Below the pieces are notes generated by a model. It ran no database searches and was not told the DNA's origin. It was given only the letters and a program-made list of their open reading frames with translations. Shown one piece after another: positions 39,995 to 48,697 of a DNA stretch of 64,000 nt. Position numbers and translations under genes: made by a program. Each line of letters opens with the position of its first letter. The first letter of the stretch is position 1. The stretch is from Salipaludibacillus daqingensis (lineage in GTDB: Bacteria > Bacillota > Bacilli > Bacillales > Salisediminibacteriaceae): the NCBI RefSeq assembly GCF_029891575.1, contig NZ_JARZHF010000006.1:1-64000 (forward strand). The letters are read 5' to 3'.

Positions 39995-41062
39995 AGTGAG
40001 TGTCAGCGTCTTGTGCCCGATGCGAGCTGATTTTGGAGAAAGACGGTCACAAGAGAAGGCCGCTTGAGACCGTTGCGAGCTGTTTGTGGAGAAAGACGGT
40101 CACAAGAGGAGCCCGCTTGTGCCCGATGCAAGCCGATTTTGGAAAAAGACGGTCACAAGAGGAGGGCGCTTGAGCCCGATGCGAGCTGTTTGTGGAGAAA
40201 GACGGTCACAAGAGGAGGGGGCTTGTGCCCGATGCGAGCTGATTTTGGAGAAAGACGGTCACAAGAGAAGGCCGCTTGAGACCGTTGCGAGCTAATTTTG
40301 GTGAAAGACGGTCACAAGAGGAGCCCGCTTGAGCCCGATGCAAGCCGATTTTGGAAAAAGACGGTCACAAGAGAAGGCCGCTTGAGACCGTTGCGAGCTA
40401 ATTTTGGTGAAAGACGGTCACAAGAGGAGCCCGCTTGAGCCCGATGCAAGCCGATTTTGGAAAAAGACGGTCACAAGAGGAGGGCGCTTGTGCCCGATGC
40501 AAGCCGATTTTGGAAAAAGACGGTCACAAGAGAAGGGCGCTTGAGCCCGATGCGAGCTGATTTTGGAGAAAGACGGTCACAAGAGAAGGCCGCTTGAGAC
40601 CGTTGCGAGCTGTTTGTGGAGAAAGACGGTCACAAGAGGAGCCCGCTTGTGCCCGATGCGAGCTGTTTGTGGAGAAAGACGGTCACAAGAGGAGGGCGCT
40701 TGAGCCCGATGCGAGCTGTTTGTGGAGAAAGACGGTCACAAGAGGAGGGGGCTTGAGCCCGATGCGAGCTGATTTTGGAGAAAGACGGTCACAAGAGGAG
40801 GGGGCTTGTGCCCGATGCGAGCAGTTTATGGTGAAAGACGGTCACAAGAGGAGCCCGCTTGAGCCCGATGCAAGCCGATTTTGGAAAAAGACGGTCACAA
40901 GAGGAGGGCGCTTGAGCCCGATGCAAGCCGATTTTGGTAAAAGACGGTCACAAGAGAAGGGCGCTTGTGCCCGATGCGAGCAGTTTATGGTGAAAGACGG
41001 TCACAAGAGGAGGGCGCTTGAGCCCGATGCGAGCCATTTTCGCAAATGACTGTCACAAGCCT
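39995..41062 (+). repeat. 53-bp tandem repeat array 4, the largest (about 20 units)
   Basis: Nineteen copies of GACGGTCACAAG at an exact 53-base spacing from 40043 to 40997, plus a degenerate last one near 41048. Units have the form TGCGAGCTGATTTTGGAGAA, AGACGGTCACAAG, an 8-9-base spacer and CTTGTGCCCGA or CTTGAGCCCGA or CTTGAGACCGT. GGTCACAAG and CTTGTGACC arms can pair. Apparent reading frames of 69-151 codons arise because 53 is not a multiple of 3 and stop codons happen to be rare; they are not genes. The array ends about 95 bases before spoIIR. Confidence 0.96.
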
Positions 41063-41156
41063 CACCTCTCATTTGTCTCATTTTGTCGGACGTTTTCCTG
41101 TTTATTTTCCAACTAGTTTGCCAACAATGAGGAACATGAGGGAGGGGATGAACACG

Positions 41157-41825
41157 ATGACGAAATTAAATCTATTAAACAAGCACAAACGATTTGTGCA
41201 AATGCCATTATATGTATTATTTATTATTTCCATACTATTTTTATCCTGGGAGGCGCATATCTTCTATCCATACTATGCAGGAGCGTCAGCATTATCGATG
41301 CCAGCAATGTCGGACGAGCAAGCGGTTCCTGAGGAGTCCATTCGGCTTCGTATTAAATCCAACAGCAATTCACCTGTTGACCAGCAAGTGAAGATCAATA
41401 TTCGCAATGAGGTGAACCGACAAATCAGCCAATGGACAGGCAACCTTACTAGTTTAGAAGATGCAAGAGAAGAAATCGAATCTAGAATGCCAGCACTAGA
41501 GCAAATAGTTAGCGATGAGTTAGAAAAAGTAGGCAAGAAAACATCATTTCGAGTATCTTTAGATGACACCGACTTTCCAACCAAACAATATGGTAACCGA
41601 GTTTATCCAGAAGGAGAATATGAAGCCGTCTTTATCGAACTTGGGGACGGACTTGGGGATAACTGGTGGTGCGTACTATTCCCACCGCTCTGTTTCGTAG
41701 ACGTAGCCGACAAAGACGAAGAGAAAACCGCGTATGCGGCTGATGATGTGGAAGACGAAGAAGAAGTAGAAGTATCCTTTTTCGTTGTAGATGTTGTTAA
41801 GAGTCTTTGGGCAAAAATCACGTGA
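41157..41825 (+). CDS. spoIIR: Stage II sporulation protein R
   Basis: Secreted signalling protein made in the forespore under SigF. It triggers SpoIIGA to process pro-SigE in the mother cell. The protein is 222 residues: an N-terminal signal/anchor (FVQMPLYVLFIISILFLSW), then IRLRIKSNSNSPVDQQVK and the signature GDNWWCVLFPPLCFVDV. GGAGGGG lies 9 bases before the ATG at 41157. The ATG at 41148 directly abuts the ribosome site. No convincing SigF promoter could be read in the short region after the repeat array. Confidence 0.93.
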   Translation: MTKLNLLNKHKRFVQMPLYVLFIISILFLSWEAHIFYPYYAGASALSMPAMSDEQAVPEESIRLRIKSNSNSPVDQQVKINIRNEVNRQISQWTGNLTSLEDAREEIESRMPALEQIVSDELEKVGKKTSFRVSLDDTDFPTKQYGNRVYPEGEYEAVFIELGDGLGDNWWCVLFPPLCFVDVADKDEEKTAYAADDVEDEEEVEVSFFVVDVVKSLWAKIT

Positions 41826-42026
41826 TATGCGTAACTATCCACAACTTATCCACAAATATTGGAAGCGTTATCTTTCCTTTTAAAACAGCAATTATTAACG
41901 AAAGGAATAATCATTTTTAGAAAAAGATCATATTTTCTCATCTCGTGAATAGTTTATAGTACAAGCTGTTTTACTATAGCTCTTGTTTTTTCAGGGATAG
42001 AGCTAGACGAGAAAGAGGGGATATCG

Positions 42027-42479
42027 ATGAGTATGATTATACGCGAAGCAGTAGAAGCAGATGTGCTTCCACTCCAGCACTTTATTAGTAAAGCGGGTGT
42101 ACCGCAAGATTTCATCCTTCGTGATTGGAAACTGTTTATAATAGCGGAAGGTGATCAACGAGAAATCATTGCCACAGCAGCATTGCAACCCGTAACAGAA
42201 GGGGAAACGCTCATACGCTCTGTTATCGTGGATGCAGATAAGGTAAATGGTAGTTTCGTGTTAAAGATGTTAGAGACAGCGCTGCAATATGCTTGGCAAA
42301 AAGAAGCCGACGTCGTATACGTCATGGCGACCCAGGCAAGTGACATGTTAGAAAAACTAGGGTTTTCCAAAGTCCCTCAAGAGGAATTATCAGAAGACAT
42401 GCAACAAATTCCAGAAGTAGCAAAGTACCTTGATAAACGAGGGTATCTTTATCGACAACATCGACCTGTGGGTAAATAA
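42027..42479 (+). CDS. ywlB: GNAT-family acetyltransferase, YwlB
   Basis: Predicted N-acetyltransferase of 150 residues; substrate unknown. It has the GNAT order: an N-terminal helix (IIREAVEADVLPLQHFISKAG), central strands, an IRSVIVDADKVNGSFVLKML acetyl-CoA-binding segment in place of the classic Q/RxxGxG/A loop, and a C-terminal strand DMLEKLGFSKV. GAGGGG lies 8 bases before the ATG. B. subtilis YwlB is likewise placed between spoIIR and ywlC. Confidence 0.83.
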   Translation: MSMIIREAVEADVLPLQHFISKAGVPQDFILRDWKLFIIAEGDQREIIATAALQPVTEGETLIRSVIVDADKVNGSFVLKMLETALQYAWQKEADVVYVMATQASDMLEKLGFSKVPQEELSEDMQQIPEVAKYLDKRGYLYRQHRPVGK

Positions 42480-42525
42480 GCGACTTATACCCACTCCTCC
42501 ACAGACATATCCACAAAATTATCAT

Positions 42526-42560
42526 CGTTATCCACATTAATTGTGGATAACGTTTTGTTT
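42526..42560 (+). terminator. Palindromic DnaA-box pair that can act as ywlB terminator
   Basis: CGTTATCCACA, five bases, TGTGGATAACG: an 11-bp stem made of two exact DnaA boxes, followed by TTTTGTTTTTCC. It lies 50 bases after ywlB. As RNA it resembles an intrinsic terminator, as DNA a paired DnaA site. Confidence 0.65.
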
Positions 42561-42730
42561 TTCCACTACTTAATCGTTATTGACGAACGAAACCGCTCTG
42601 CTTCTCATCGGTAGAAACGTGAACCGAATAACGAACCTCCAAAAAAACAAACCATGATAAAACGATGATTCCCCTTGACATTGAACGCAATCAAACGGAC
42701 AATAATGAGCAGCAAGGAGGAACGATCGAG

Positions 42731-43792
42731 ATGATAAATGACAAAACAATAGCATGGACTGTGGATAGAAATGTGGATAACTTAACGTTTTCCACAGAAA
42801 TTCTGGAAGCGGCAGAACACATAAAGCAAAACCGCGTCATCGCATTCCCAACAGAAACCGTCTACGGACTAGGTGGGAACGCCGAATCGGACGAAGCGAT
42901 CAACTTGATTTTTCAAGCAAAAGGAAGACCGTCAGACAACCCATTGATTGTCCACATCGCCTCAGAAGACCAGGTGGAGCGGTATGTGGAGGAAATTCCC
43001 AACAAGGCAAAAGCATTGATGGATGCCTTTTGGCCAGGGCCATTAACGATCGTGTTTCGCCACAATGGCACGTTATCCACAAAGGTGACGGCTGGACTTG
43101 AAACGGTAGCGATTCGCATGCCTGATCACCCGGTGGCACTAGCGATCATTGAAGCGGCAGGACGTCCTGTTGCTGCACCTAGCGCGAACCGATCAGGTCG
43201 ACCGAGCCCAACTACGGCTGCCCATGTGCATGAAGACTTAAGTGGTCGAATCGCCGGCATTGTGGACGGAGGTAAGACAGGGGTTGGCGTTGAATCAACC
43301 GTTGTTGACTGCACATCACAAGACGTGATGATTTTGCGCCCAGGCGGGTTAACGAGAGAAGCAATAGAACAAGCCGTAGGAAAGGTTCTAGTTGATCCGG
43401 CTTTAACCGAAATAGACCAAGCTCCGCGTTCACCCGGAATGAAATATACCCACTATGCCCCGACGGCACCACTCATTCTCGTGGAAGGGGATCGAGACTT
43501 TTTTTGCGAACAAATAGATGATGCCAAGGCTTCCGGAAAAAAAGTAGGGGCACTCGTCACCGATGATTGTCACGGTCTAACGACGGCTCATAAAGAAGTG
43601 CGTATCGGACCAAGAGCTGACTTATCCACTGTTGCTCAACAGTTATATCCGGCGCTAAGATCATTTGCAAAAAACGAAGTAGACGTGATTTTTGCCCAAG
43701 TATTTCCTGAGTCTGACCTAGGAAGTGCGATCATGAATCGTTTAAGAAAAGCAGCAGGTGGCATGATCATTCATCAACACGAAAACAAATGA
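42731..43792 (+). CDS. ywlC: L-threonylcarbamoyladenylate synthase (Sua5/YwlC)
   Basis: Makes threonylcarbamoyl-AMP from threonine, bicarbonate and ATP for the t6A modification at position 37 of ANN-decoding tRNAs. The protein is 353 residues, the two-domain Sua5 form: an N-terminal YrdC domain (RVIAFPTETVYGLGGNA, KGRPSDNPLIVHI, SANRSGRPSPT) and a C-terminal Sua5 domain from about 230. AAGGAGG lies about 10 bases before ATG 42731; an upstream extension to 42665 is rejected. Two DnaA boxes lie in its first 22 codons and another near codon 115. Confidence 0.94.
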   Translation: MINDKTIAWTVDRNVDNLTFSTEILEAAEHIKQNRVIAFPTETVYGLGGNAESDEAINLIFQAKGRPSDNPLIVHIASEDQVERYVEEIPNKAKALMDAFWPGPLTIVFRHNGTLSTKVTAGLETVAIRMPDHPVALAIIEAAGRPVAAPSANRSGRPSPTTAAHVHEDLSGRIAGIVDGGKTGVGVESTVVDCTSQDVMILRPGGLTREAIEQAVGKVLVDPALTEIDQAPRSPGMKYTHYAPTAPLILVEGDRDFFCEQIDDAKASGKKVGALVTDDCHGLTTAHKEVRIGPRADLSTVAQQLYPALRSFAKNEVDVIFAQVFPESDLGSAIMNRLRKAAGGMIIHQHENK

Positions 43793-43808
43793 AAATAATC
43801 ATACTAAA

Positions 43809-43850
43809 CCCCTTTGGACATGCATAAATTTAAGTAGTTGTCCAAGGGGG
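43809..43850 (+). promoter_or_regulatory. Hairpin that buries the mntP ribosome site
   Basis: CCCCTTTGGACA (43809-43820) pairs with TGTCCAAGGGGG (43839-43850), 12 bp with one G-T pair and an 18-base loop. The right arm contains AAGGGGGG, the mntP Shine-Dalgarno. With GATTTT after it, the structure could also end ywlC transcription. Control of translation is inference. Confidence 0.6.
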
Positions 43851-43856
43851 GATTTT

Positions 43857-44402
43857 GTGTTCTCAGAGATGGTTACAATTATCATAATGGCAGTTGCATT
43901 AAGCATGGACGCCTTTTCTATTTCGTTAGGGCTTGGATTGCTTGGAATCAACTATCGACGCATCGTATTAATTGGCGTAACGGTTGGTATCTTTCACGCA
44001 GCGATGCCACTCTTAGGGATGTTTATCGGTCAACTTCTCTCATACATGATGGGGACGATCGCGCACTTCGTAGGTGGTAGTGGCCTCGTGATCCTCGGTT
44101 CTCAAATGCTCCTATCCACTTTTCGTCAAGAATCATCGATTATATTTTCGCCAAGGGGTATCGGGCTCCTTTTGTTTTCTATAAGCGTCAGTATCGACAG
44201 TTTTACCATAGGGTTAAGCCTCGGCATGATCGGGTTAAAAACCTGGGTGACAGTCATGAGTTTCGCGTTGTTTAGTGCGACCTTTACGTGGGCAGGGCTT
44301 TTGCTCGGAAAAAAGGTTGGGCCGTTCGTCGGAAATCAAAGTGAGTGGATCGGTGGTTTTATTTTGATCTTTTTCGGGGTAAAAATGATGGTAGGGGCAT
44401 AG
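43857..44402 (+). CDS. mntP: Manganese efflux pump MntP (YwlD)
   Basis: Six-helix membrane protein of the MntP (DUF204) family that exports Mn(II). The protein is 181 residues, built of two similar halves. SMDAFSISLGLG near residue 17-28 and SIDSFTIGLSLG in the second half each carry the conserved Asp in a helix. GTG start at 43857 with AAGGGGGG 5 bases before; a hairpin may mask this site. B. subtilis YwlD has the same position between ywlC and ywlE. No yybP-ykoY manganese riboswitch was recognised upstream. Confidence 0.9.
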   Translation: MFSEMVTIIIMAVALSMDAFSISLGLGLLGINYRRIVLIGVTVGIFHAAMPLLGMFIGQLLSYMMGTIAHFVGGSGLVILGSQMLLSTFRQESSIIFSPRGIGLLLFSISVSIDSFTIGLSLGMIGLKTWVTVMSFALFSATFTWAGLLLGKKVGPFVGNQSEWIGGFILIFFGVKMMVGA

Positions 44403-44600
44403 TAAAAAAATAATCCAAAAGATTTATCGAATGGTTGGAAGGATTTGTCCGTTAGGTATGATAAAATAATGAGAAGTTGTACAATAATGGTAGAAATTTG
44501 CATGTTCCCGTCAAAATATAGGCTGAAAAATACCTAGACTTTTCATGAGACAAGGACAAAAAATTCCAATACTAAAGCAGGAAGTAAGGGTGTGACGAAA

Positions 44601-45266
44601 ATGGAAAGAATCCTTTTTGTATGTACAGGAAATACGTGCCGAAGTCCTATGGCAGAGGCGATTTTTGAGCATAAAAAAGAGTCAGAAAAACTAGAAGCGC
44701 GGTCCGCAGGTATTCATGGCCTAGAAGGAATGCCAATGTCAGAAGGATCGAAAATGGCGCTTGCCAAACGAGGTATCATGGAAAGTCATCAATCAGCAAC
44801 ACTTACAAAAGAGTTGATCCGTTGGTCTGACGTGATCCTAACGATGACAGAAACACATAAACGATTGGTGATAGAGCAGTATCCTGACATGAGACCTTAC
44901 GTATTTACGTTGAGAGAATTTGCGCTAAATGATCCTACTGTGAAAAAGAAGTTAGCAGAATTAGAAGATCATGTGACCCAACTGGAATTAAAGCGAGCAT
45001 CGTTCTTAGCGAATAACCAAGATAAAGTAGAACAATATAACCAAAAGAAACAGATCAATAATCAGTCTGCATTAGAGGAAGAGCTCCTTAACCAGCTTCA
45101 CCCTCACCAAGCAGCGATTGACCGTCTAGAATGGGATTTACCATCGCTAGATATTAAAGATCCTTTCGGTGGCGATCAAGACACGTATGAACAAACATTT
45201 ATAGAAATAGAAAAAGCGATTGATGATTTGCTCCTGCGATTGAAAAAAGGGGACACATCAAACTAA
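44601..45266 (+). CDS. ywlE: Low-molecular-weight protein arginine/tyrosine phosphatase with insertion (YwlE)
   Basis: Cytoplasmic phosphatase; the B. subtilis orthologue removes phosphate from arginine residues marked by McsB for ClpCP. The P-loop CTGNTCRS (Cys8, Arg14) is intact, and the general-acid Asp is in DPFGGD (about 187). The protein is 221 residues against about 150. The extra part (about 112-180) is a charged helical insertion ([21 protein letters not shown] in parts) between the VFTLREF segment and the DPFGG loop. The start ATG is 10 bases after AAGGG; GTG 44592 is too close. Confidence 0.92.
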   Translation: MERILFVCTGNTCRSPMAEAIFEHKKESEKLEARSAGIHGLEGMPMSEGSKMALAKRGIMESHQSATLTKELIRWSDVILTMTETHKRLVIEQYPDMRPYVFTLREFALNDPTVKKKLAELEDHVTQLELKRASFLANNQDKVEQYNQKKQINNQSALEEELLNQLHPHQAAIDRLEWDLPSLDIKDPFGGDQDTYEQTFIEIEKAIDDLLLRLKKGDTSN

Positions 45267-45292
45267 CTGGGGGAATTTGGGGGAGTTTACAA

Positions 45293-46579
45293 ATGAATAG
45301 AGAGAAGTTTGGACTTCGCAAAAAAATGGTCATCGGGATTTGCTCGGTGGCTGGGCTTACATATGTGACAAGTGCATTTTTTATTTTTTATTTATCAGAT
45401 TTGATTGCAGATAACTTCGGGTTAAGTAGTGACGGTTTCATTATTGCAACGTTTATTTTAGGCGTGTTCTGGTGCGGGGTTTTAGGATATTTCGGCGCCG
45501 GGATGATCGTCAAACCGTTGCAACGATTGGAAGAAGCAGCAACCAAAGTAGCCGCCGGAGATATTCGCGCAAATGTGGATATACCGAATTCAAACGATGA
45601 ATTGCGATCTCTCGCCATCGCTCACAATCATATGGTCGATAGCTTACGAGACATGGTCCAAGAAGTGAACGTAAATTTTTCAGCAACAAACGAAAAAGTC
45701 ATTGAAATGAAAGAGTCATCGTCAGCAGCAGCGGAGCAAGCGGAAAACATTAGCCAAACGGTAGAAGAAATCTCGTCTGGTGCGGAAGGCTCTGCCAATG
45801 CGATCCAAAACACGGCTAGCCGTATGGAAGAAGTCACGGAAATGGCTGCGAAAGTACAAAGTCATGCTCAAAGTTCGGACAAGCTATCCAAAGAGATGGT
45901 CACCTCCTTGCAAGATAGTAGGCAAGTAGTGGAGTCCCTCGTCGGTGGCATTCAGCAGTTAGCTAAACAAAACGAAACGTCATTAACGGCGGTGCATCGT
46001 TTGGAAACAAACGCCACCAAAGTCGGAGAGATCATTTCTCTTGTTGGGGACATTGCTGAACAAACGAACTTGCTAGCTTTAAACGCATCAATTGAAGCCG
46101 CTCGCGCCGGAGAACAAGGCAGAGGATTTGCTGTTGTAGCAGATGAAGTACGTAAATTAGCGGACCAAAGTGGCCAAGCTGTTCAAGGCATTTCCAACTT
46201 AATCAAAAATATTCAATTAGAAGTTTCCCAAGTTGTAACACAAATCACGAATCAAGTCAGTGCAGCTAACTCAGAAGCTGAAAAAGGCACCAAAACAAAC
46301 GAAGCCATCACCGACATGGCGAGCTCTGTCAACGAAGTGGCGGAGTCCATCAACGAAATCTTGCTTCTTGTTGATAAACAAATGACGGCGATCGAAGCGA
46401 CGACAAACGAATCCCAAGACGTAGCGGCCATCGCCGAACAAACGTCTGCTGGAGCAGCAGACGTGACGTCATCGGCGCAAGAGCAAACAGCGGTGATGGA
46501 AGAAATCGCTGCATCCGCAGAAATATTGCTAGATCAAGCGAATAACTTGAAAAATACGATCCGTCGATTTACAGTTTAA
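45293..46579 (+). CDS. Methyl-accepting chemotaxis-type protein without external sensor
   Basis: Membrane signal transducer of 428 residues. Helix 1 is about residues 11-35 and helix 2 about 47-70. Only about a dozen residues lie between them, so there is no extracellular ligand domain. A HAMP domain (about 68-122: [20 protein letters not shown]) comes next, then a long MCP coiled coil with the conserved tip [20 protein letters not shown]. It probably senses a membrane or internal signal and controls CheA. GGGGGAG precedes the ATG. It lies 26 bases after ywlE. B. subtilis does not, to my memory, carry an MCP at this locus. Confidence 0.9.
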   Translation: MNREKFGLRKKMVIGICSVAGLTYVTSAFFIFYLSDLIADNFGLSSDGFIIATFILGVFWCGVLGYFGAGMIVKPLQRLEEAATKVAAGDIRANVDIPNSNDELRSLAIAHNHMVDSLRDMVQEVNVNFSATNEKVIEMKESSSAAAEQAENISQTVEEISSGAEGSANAIQNTASRMEEVTEMAAKVQSHAQSSDKLSKEMVTSLQDSRQVVESLVGGIQQLAKQNETSLTAVHRLETNATKVGEIISLVGDIAEQTNLLALNASIEAARAGEQGRGFAVVADEVRKLADQSGQAVQGISNLIKNIQLEVSQVVTQITNQVSAANSEAEKGTKTNEAITDMASSVNEVAESINEILLLVDKQMTAIEATTNESQDVAAIAEQTSAGAADVTSSAQEQTAVMEEIAASAEILLDQANNLKNTIRRFTV

Positions 46580-46723
46580 TCAAACGCTTGTTTGAAAATA
46601 ACATCGATGCTGAAGCGAATGAATGATTTTACAAAATCAACACAGAACGAGAGAAAACAGCCCTCATAAATAAGCTTACAAACAGATAACCTAAGAAAGA
46701 TAATCAAATGGAGGTATTCACGA

Positions 46724-47161
46724 ATGAAAATTGCAATTGGATCTGATCATGCAGGTTATGCCCTTAAGGGAGAAATCGTAAAGGTAATTGAAGAGTTAGG
46801 ACATGAAGTAAAAGATGTCGGGTGCGACTGTGCCGATTCCGTTGACTACGCCGACTACGGTATTCCGGCAGCTGAAATGGTTGCGAATGGAGAAGCGGAT
46901 CGCGGCATCGTTATATGCGGGACGGGTATTGGCATGTCCATTTCAGCCAACAAAGTGAAAGGCATTCGCTGCGCCCTCGTTCACGACCTGTTCACTGCAA
47001 AAGCAACGAGAGAACACAACGATTCCAACGTATTAGCGATGGGCGAGCGTATCATTGGCCCAGGTATCGCACAAGAAATTGCCAAAGTATGGTTAACAAC
47101 AGAATTTGAAGGTGGCCGCCACGCCCGTCGTATTGAAAAAATTTCAGACTACGAAGCGTAG
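46724..47161 (+). CDS. rpiB: Ribose-5-phosphate isomerase B
   Basis: Interconverts ribose 5-phosphate and ribulose 5-phosphate. The protein is 145 residues, RpiB/LacAB family. The start is KIAIGSDHAGYALK, the catalytic Cys is in VICGTGIGMSISANK (about 65) and HDLFTAKATREHNDSNVLAMG is intact. ATGGAGGT precedes the ATG. Matches YwlF in the B. subtilis order. An in-frame shadow in another frame within it was ignored. Confidence 0.95.
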   Translation: MKIAIGSDHAGYALKGEIVKVIEELGHEVKDVGCDCADSVDYADYGIPAAEMVANGEADRGIVICGTGIGMSISANKVKGIRCALVHDLFTAKATREHNDSNVLAMGERIIGPGIAQEIAKVWLTTEFEGGRHARRIEKISDYEA

Positions 47162-47263
47162 ACTAGATTTTGGTTTAGTGTAGTACGAGGTGAAACGGAC
47201 GTTGCGATGACTATTATCAGCGCAACATGATGTACGACCCCTATTCGGATGGAGGTATCGGTG

Positions 47264-47824
47264 ATGAGTCATTCAGAGAAAATTGCGACCCAACTGACCC
47301 AGGCACTCACGGAATTTCAAGACATAGCCAAACTAGAAGACGGAGATCTTTTCGTCATTGGAACGAGCACAAGCGAAGTGATCGGCAAGCATATCGGCAG
47401 CGCCGGCACAACCGAAGTTGCCACGGAACTATGGAAAGCACTTAGCAATTTTGCTGGAAAAACGGGAGTGAAACTCGCTTTTCAATGCTGTGAACATTTA
47501 AATCGCGCGATCGTTCTAGAAAAACGCGTCGCAAAAGAGCACCGGTTACCACTCGTTTCAGCTATTCCTGTTCCACAAGCTGGTGGCTCGATGGCATCAT
47601 TCGTATATGGGAAAATGGAAGAACCAGTTGTTGTCGAAGAAGTAGCGGCTGATGCCGGTATCGACATAGGTGACACTTTCATTGGCATGCATTTGAAAAA
47701 AGTAGCCGTACCTGTGCGCACGTCGGTGAAAAGCATCGGCGAAGCCCATCTAACATTAGCAAAAACAAGGCCTAAACTAATCGGCGGTGCACGAGCCGTT
47801 TACACACTAACCAAAAGCGATTAA
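47264..47824 (+). CDS. ywlG: DUF436/TIGR01440 family protein, YwlG
   Basis: Conserved cytoplasmic protein of 186 residues with unknown function. The family hallmarks LFVIGTSTSEVIGKHIGSAG, FQCCEHLNRA with two adjacent cysteines and PQAGGSMA are present. The frame opens at ATG 47249, but that codon lies in GGATGGAGG, whose GGAGG (47251-47255) is 8 bases before the ATG at 47264. The second is chosen. The gene follows rpiB and precedes glyA as in B. subtilis. Confidence 0.9.
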   Translation: MSHSEKIATQLTQALTEFQDIAKLEDGDLFVIGTSTSEVIGKHIGSAGTTEVATELWKALSNFAGKTGVKLAFQCCEHLNRAIVLEKRVAKEHRLPLVSAIPVPQAGGSMASFVYGKMEEPVVVEEVAADAGIDIGDTFIGMHLKKVAVPVRTSVKSIGEAHLTLAKTRPKLIGGARAVYTLTKSD

Positions 47825-47839
47825 TTGCATAAACTATAG

Positions 47840-47882
47840 CAAGGGGCTTCGAGCATCGTCTCGGGGTTCCTTTGTTAGATTT
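47840..47882 (+). terminator. Terminator of rpiB-ywlG
   Basis: CAAGGGGCTTCGAG pairs with CTCGGGGTTCCTTTG (several G-T pairs, one bulge) around CATCGT, with TTAGATTTTT after it. Confidence 0.7.
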
Positions 47883-47949
47883 TTACAGCTTGAGTGGGGT
47901 TGGGATGAGTCAGGGGGAGAGCGCACATACAATTAGAGAACGCAACTAG

Positions 47950-48380
47950 AGAGATCGTCTTGTGCCCGTTGCGAGCTGATTTTGATGAAAGACGGTCACA
48001 AGAGGATGTCGCTTGTGCCTTTGCGAGCTGATTTTGGTGAAAGACGGTCACAAGAGGATGTCGCTTGTGCCCGTTGCGAGCTGATTTTGGTAAAAGACGG
48101 TCACAAGAGGATGTCGCTTGTGACAGTTGCGAGCGGATTTTGATGAAAGACGGTCACAAGAGGATGTCGCTTGTGCCCGTTGCGAGCTGATTTTGGTAAA
48201 AGACGGTCACAAGAGGATGTCGCTTGTGACAGTTGCGAGCTGATTTTGATGAAAGACGGTCACAAGAGGATGTCGCTTGTGACCGTTGTGAGCTGATTTT
48301 GATGAAAGACGGTCACTAGAGGAACCAACTAGTGACCTAAACGAGATGATTTTTGATAATTAGGGGCACTAGTAAGCCAG
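47950..48380 (+). repeat. 53-bp tandem repeat array 5
   Basis: Seven units of the GACGGTCACAAG type (first at 47991; 52-53 base spacing) with GAGGATGTCG as spacer and CTTGTGCCCGT, CTTGTGACAGT or CTTGTGACCGT as right arm. The last unit switches to GGTCACTAG ... CTAGTGACC, a perfect 9-bp pair in the other dialect. The array lies between the ywlG terminator and the glyA control region. Confidence 0.95.
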
Positions 48381-48496
48381 CGCCAAAAAATACCAACATG
48401 TACAAACCCCCCCAACCTGTCAAAGCACCAATCGCCGTATCATTAACCAAAAATACTTAAAAATGAATGTAAAAGGTAATCGATGTTCAAAGGTTT

Positions 48497-48548
48497 GTGA
48501 ATGTTCTTACCATGTTTACCATTAATAGACTGAAAATTCGTGAACATT
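48497..48548 (+). promoter_or_regulatory. Possible PurR boxes upstream of glyA
   Basis: GTGAATGTTC (48497-48506) and ATTCGTGAACATT (48536-48548) are inverted relatives of the PurBox core GAACATT. B. subtilis glyA is in the PurR regulon. The flanks match the consensus poorly and the spacing is larger than usual. Confidence 0.3.
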
Positions 48549-48591
48549 TCAATTGGTAACGGATACATTTGTCTGACAAGTCGTTTGACCT

Positions 48592-48620
48592 TTTACATCT
48601 GACGAATAAACGTATAGAAT
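48592..48620 (+). promoter_or_regulatory. SigA promoter of glyA
   Basis: TTTACA (48592-48597), 17 bases, TAGAAT (48615-48620), about 75 bases before the start codon. Confidence 0.75.
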
Positions 48621-48697
48621 AGAACACAGATTGATAACAACGCATAGACAATTTGGAACATAGTCAGCGTGAATGAGCTCAGGGAGGGTTTTGACAA

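Larger units (their letters stand above)
41835..43081. promoter_or_regulatory. DnaA-box cluster around ywlB-ywlC
   Basis: Five exact TTATCCACA boxes on either strand: 41846-41854, 42528-42536, 42542-42550 (reverse), 42772-42780 (reverse) and 43073-43081. One-mismatch boxes lie at 41835, 42507, 42760, 42788 and 43622. About 0.5 exact boxes would be expected by chance in the whole 64 kb on both strands. Stable DnaA binding has been reported at ywlC in B. subtilis, so the cluster is probably a conserved site that titrates DnaA. Several boxes lie inside the ywlC reading frame. Confidence 0.85.

Noticed and set aside
40594-41049. Reading frame of 151 codons with internal repeats in array 4
   Set aside because: It is produced by the 53-bp tandem repeat read through three frames, has no ribosome site, and similar frames appear in several phases of the same array.
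39995-41062. CRISPR array
   Set aside because: The period is fixed at 53, but the would-be spacers are themselves homologous between units, and there are no cas genes nearby.
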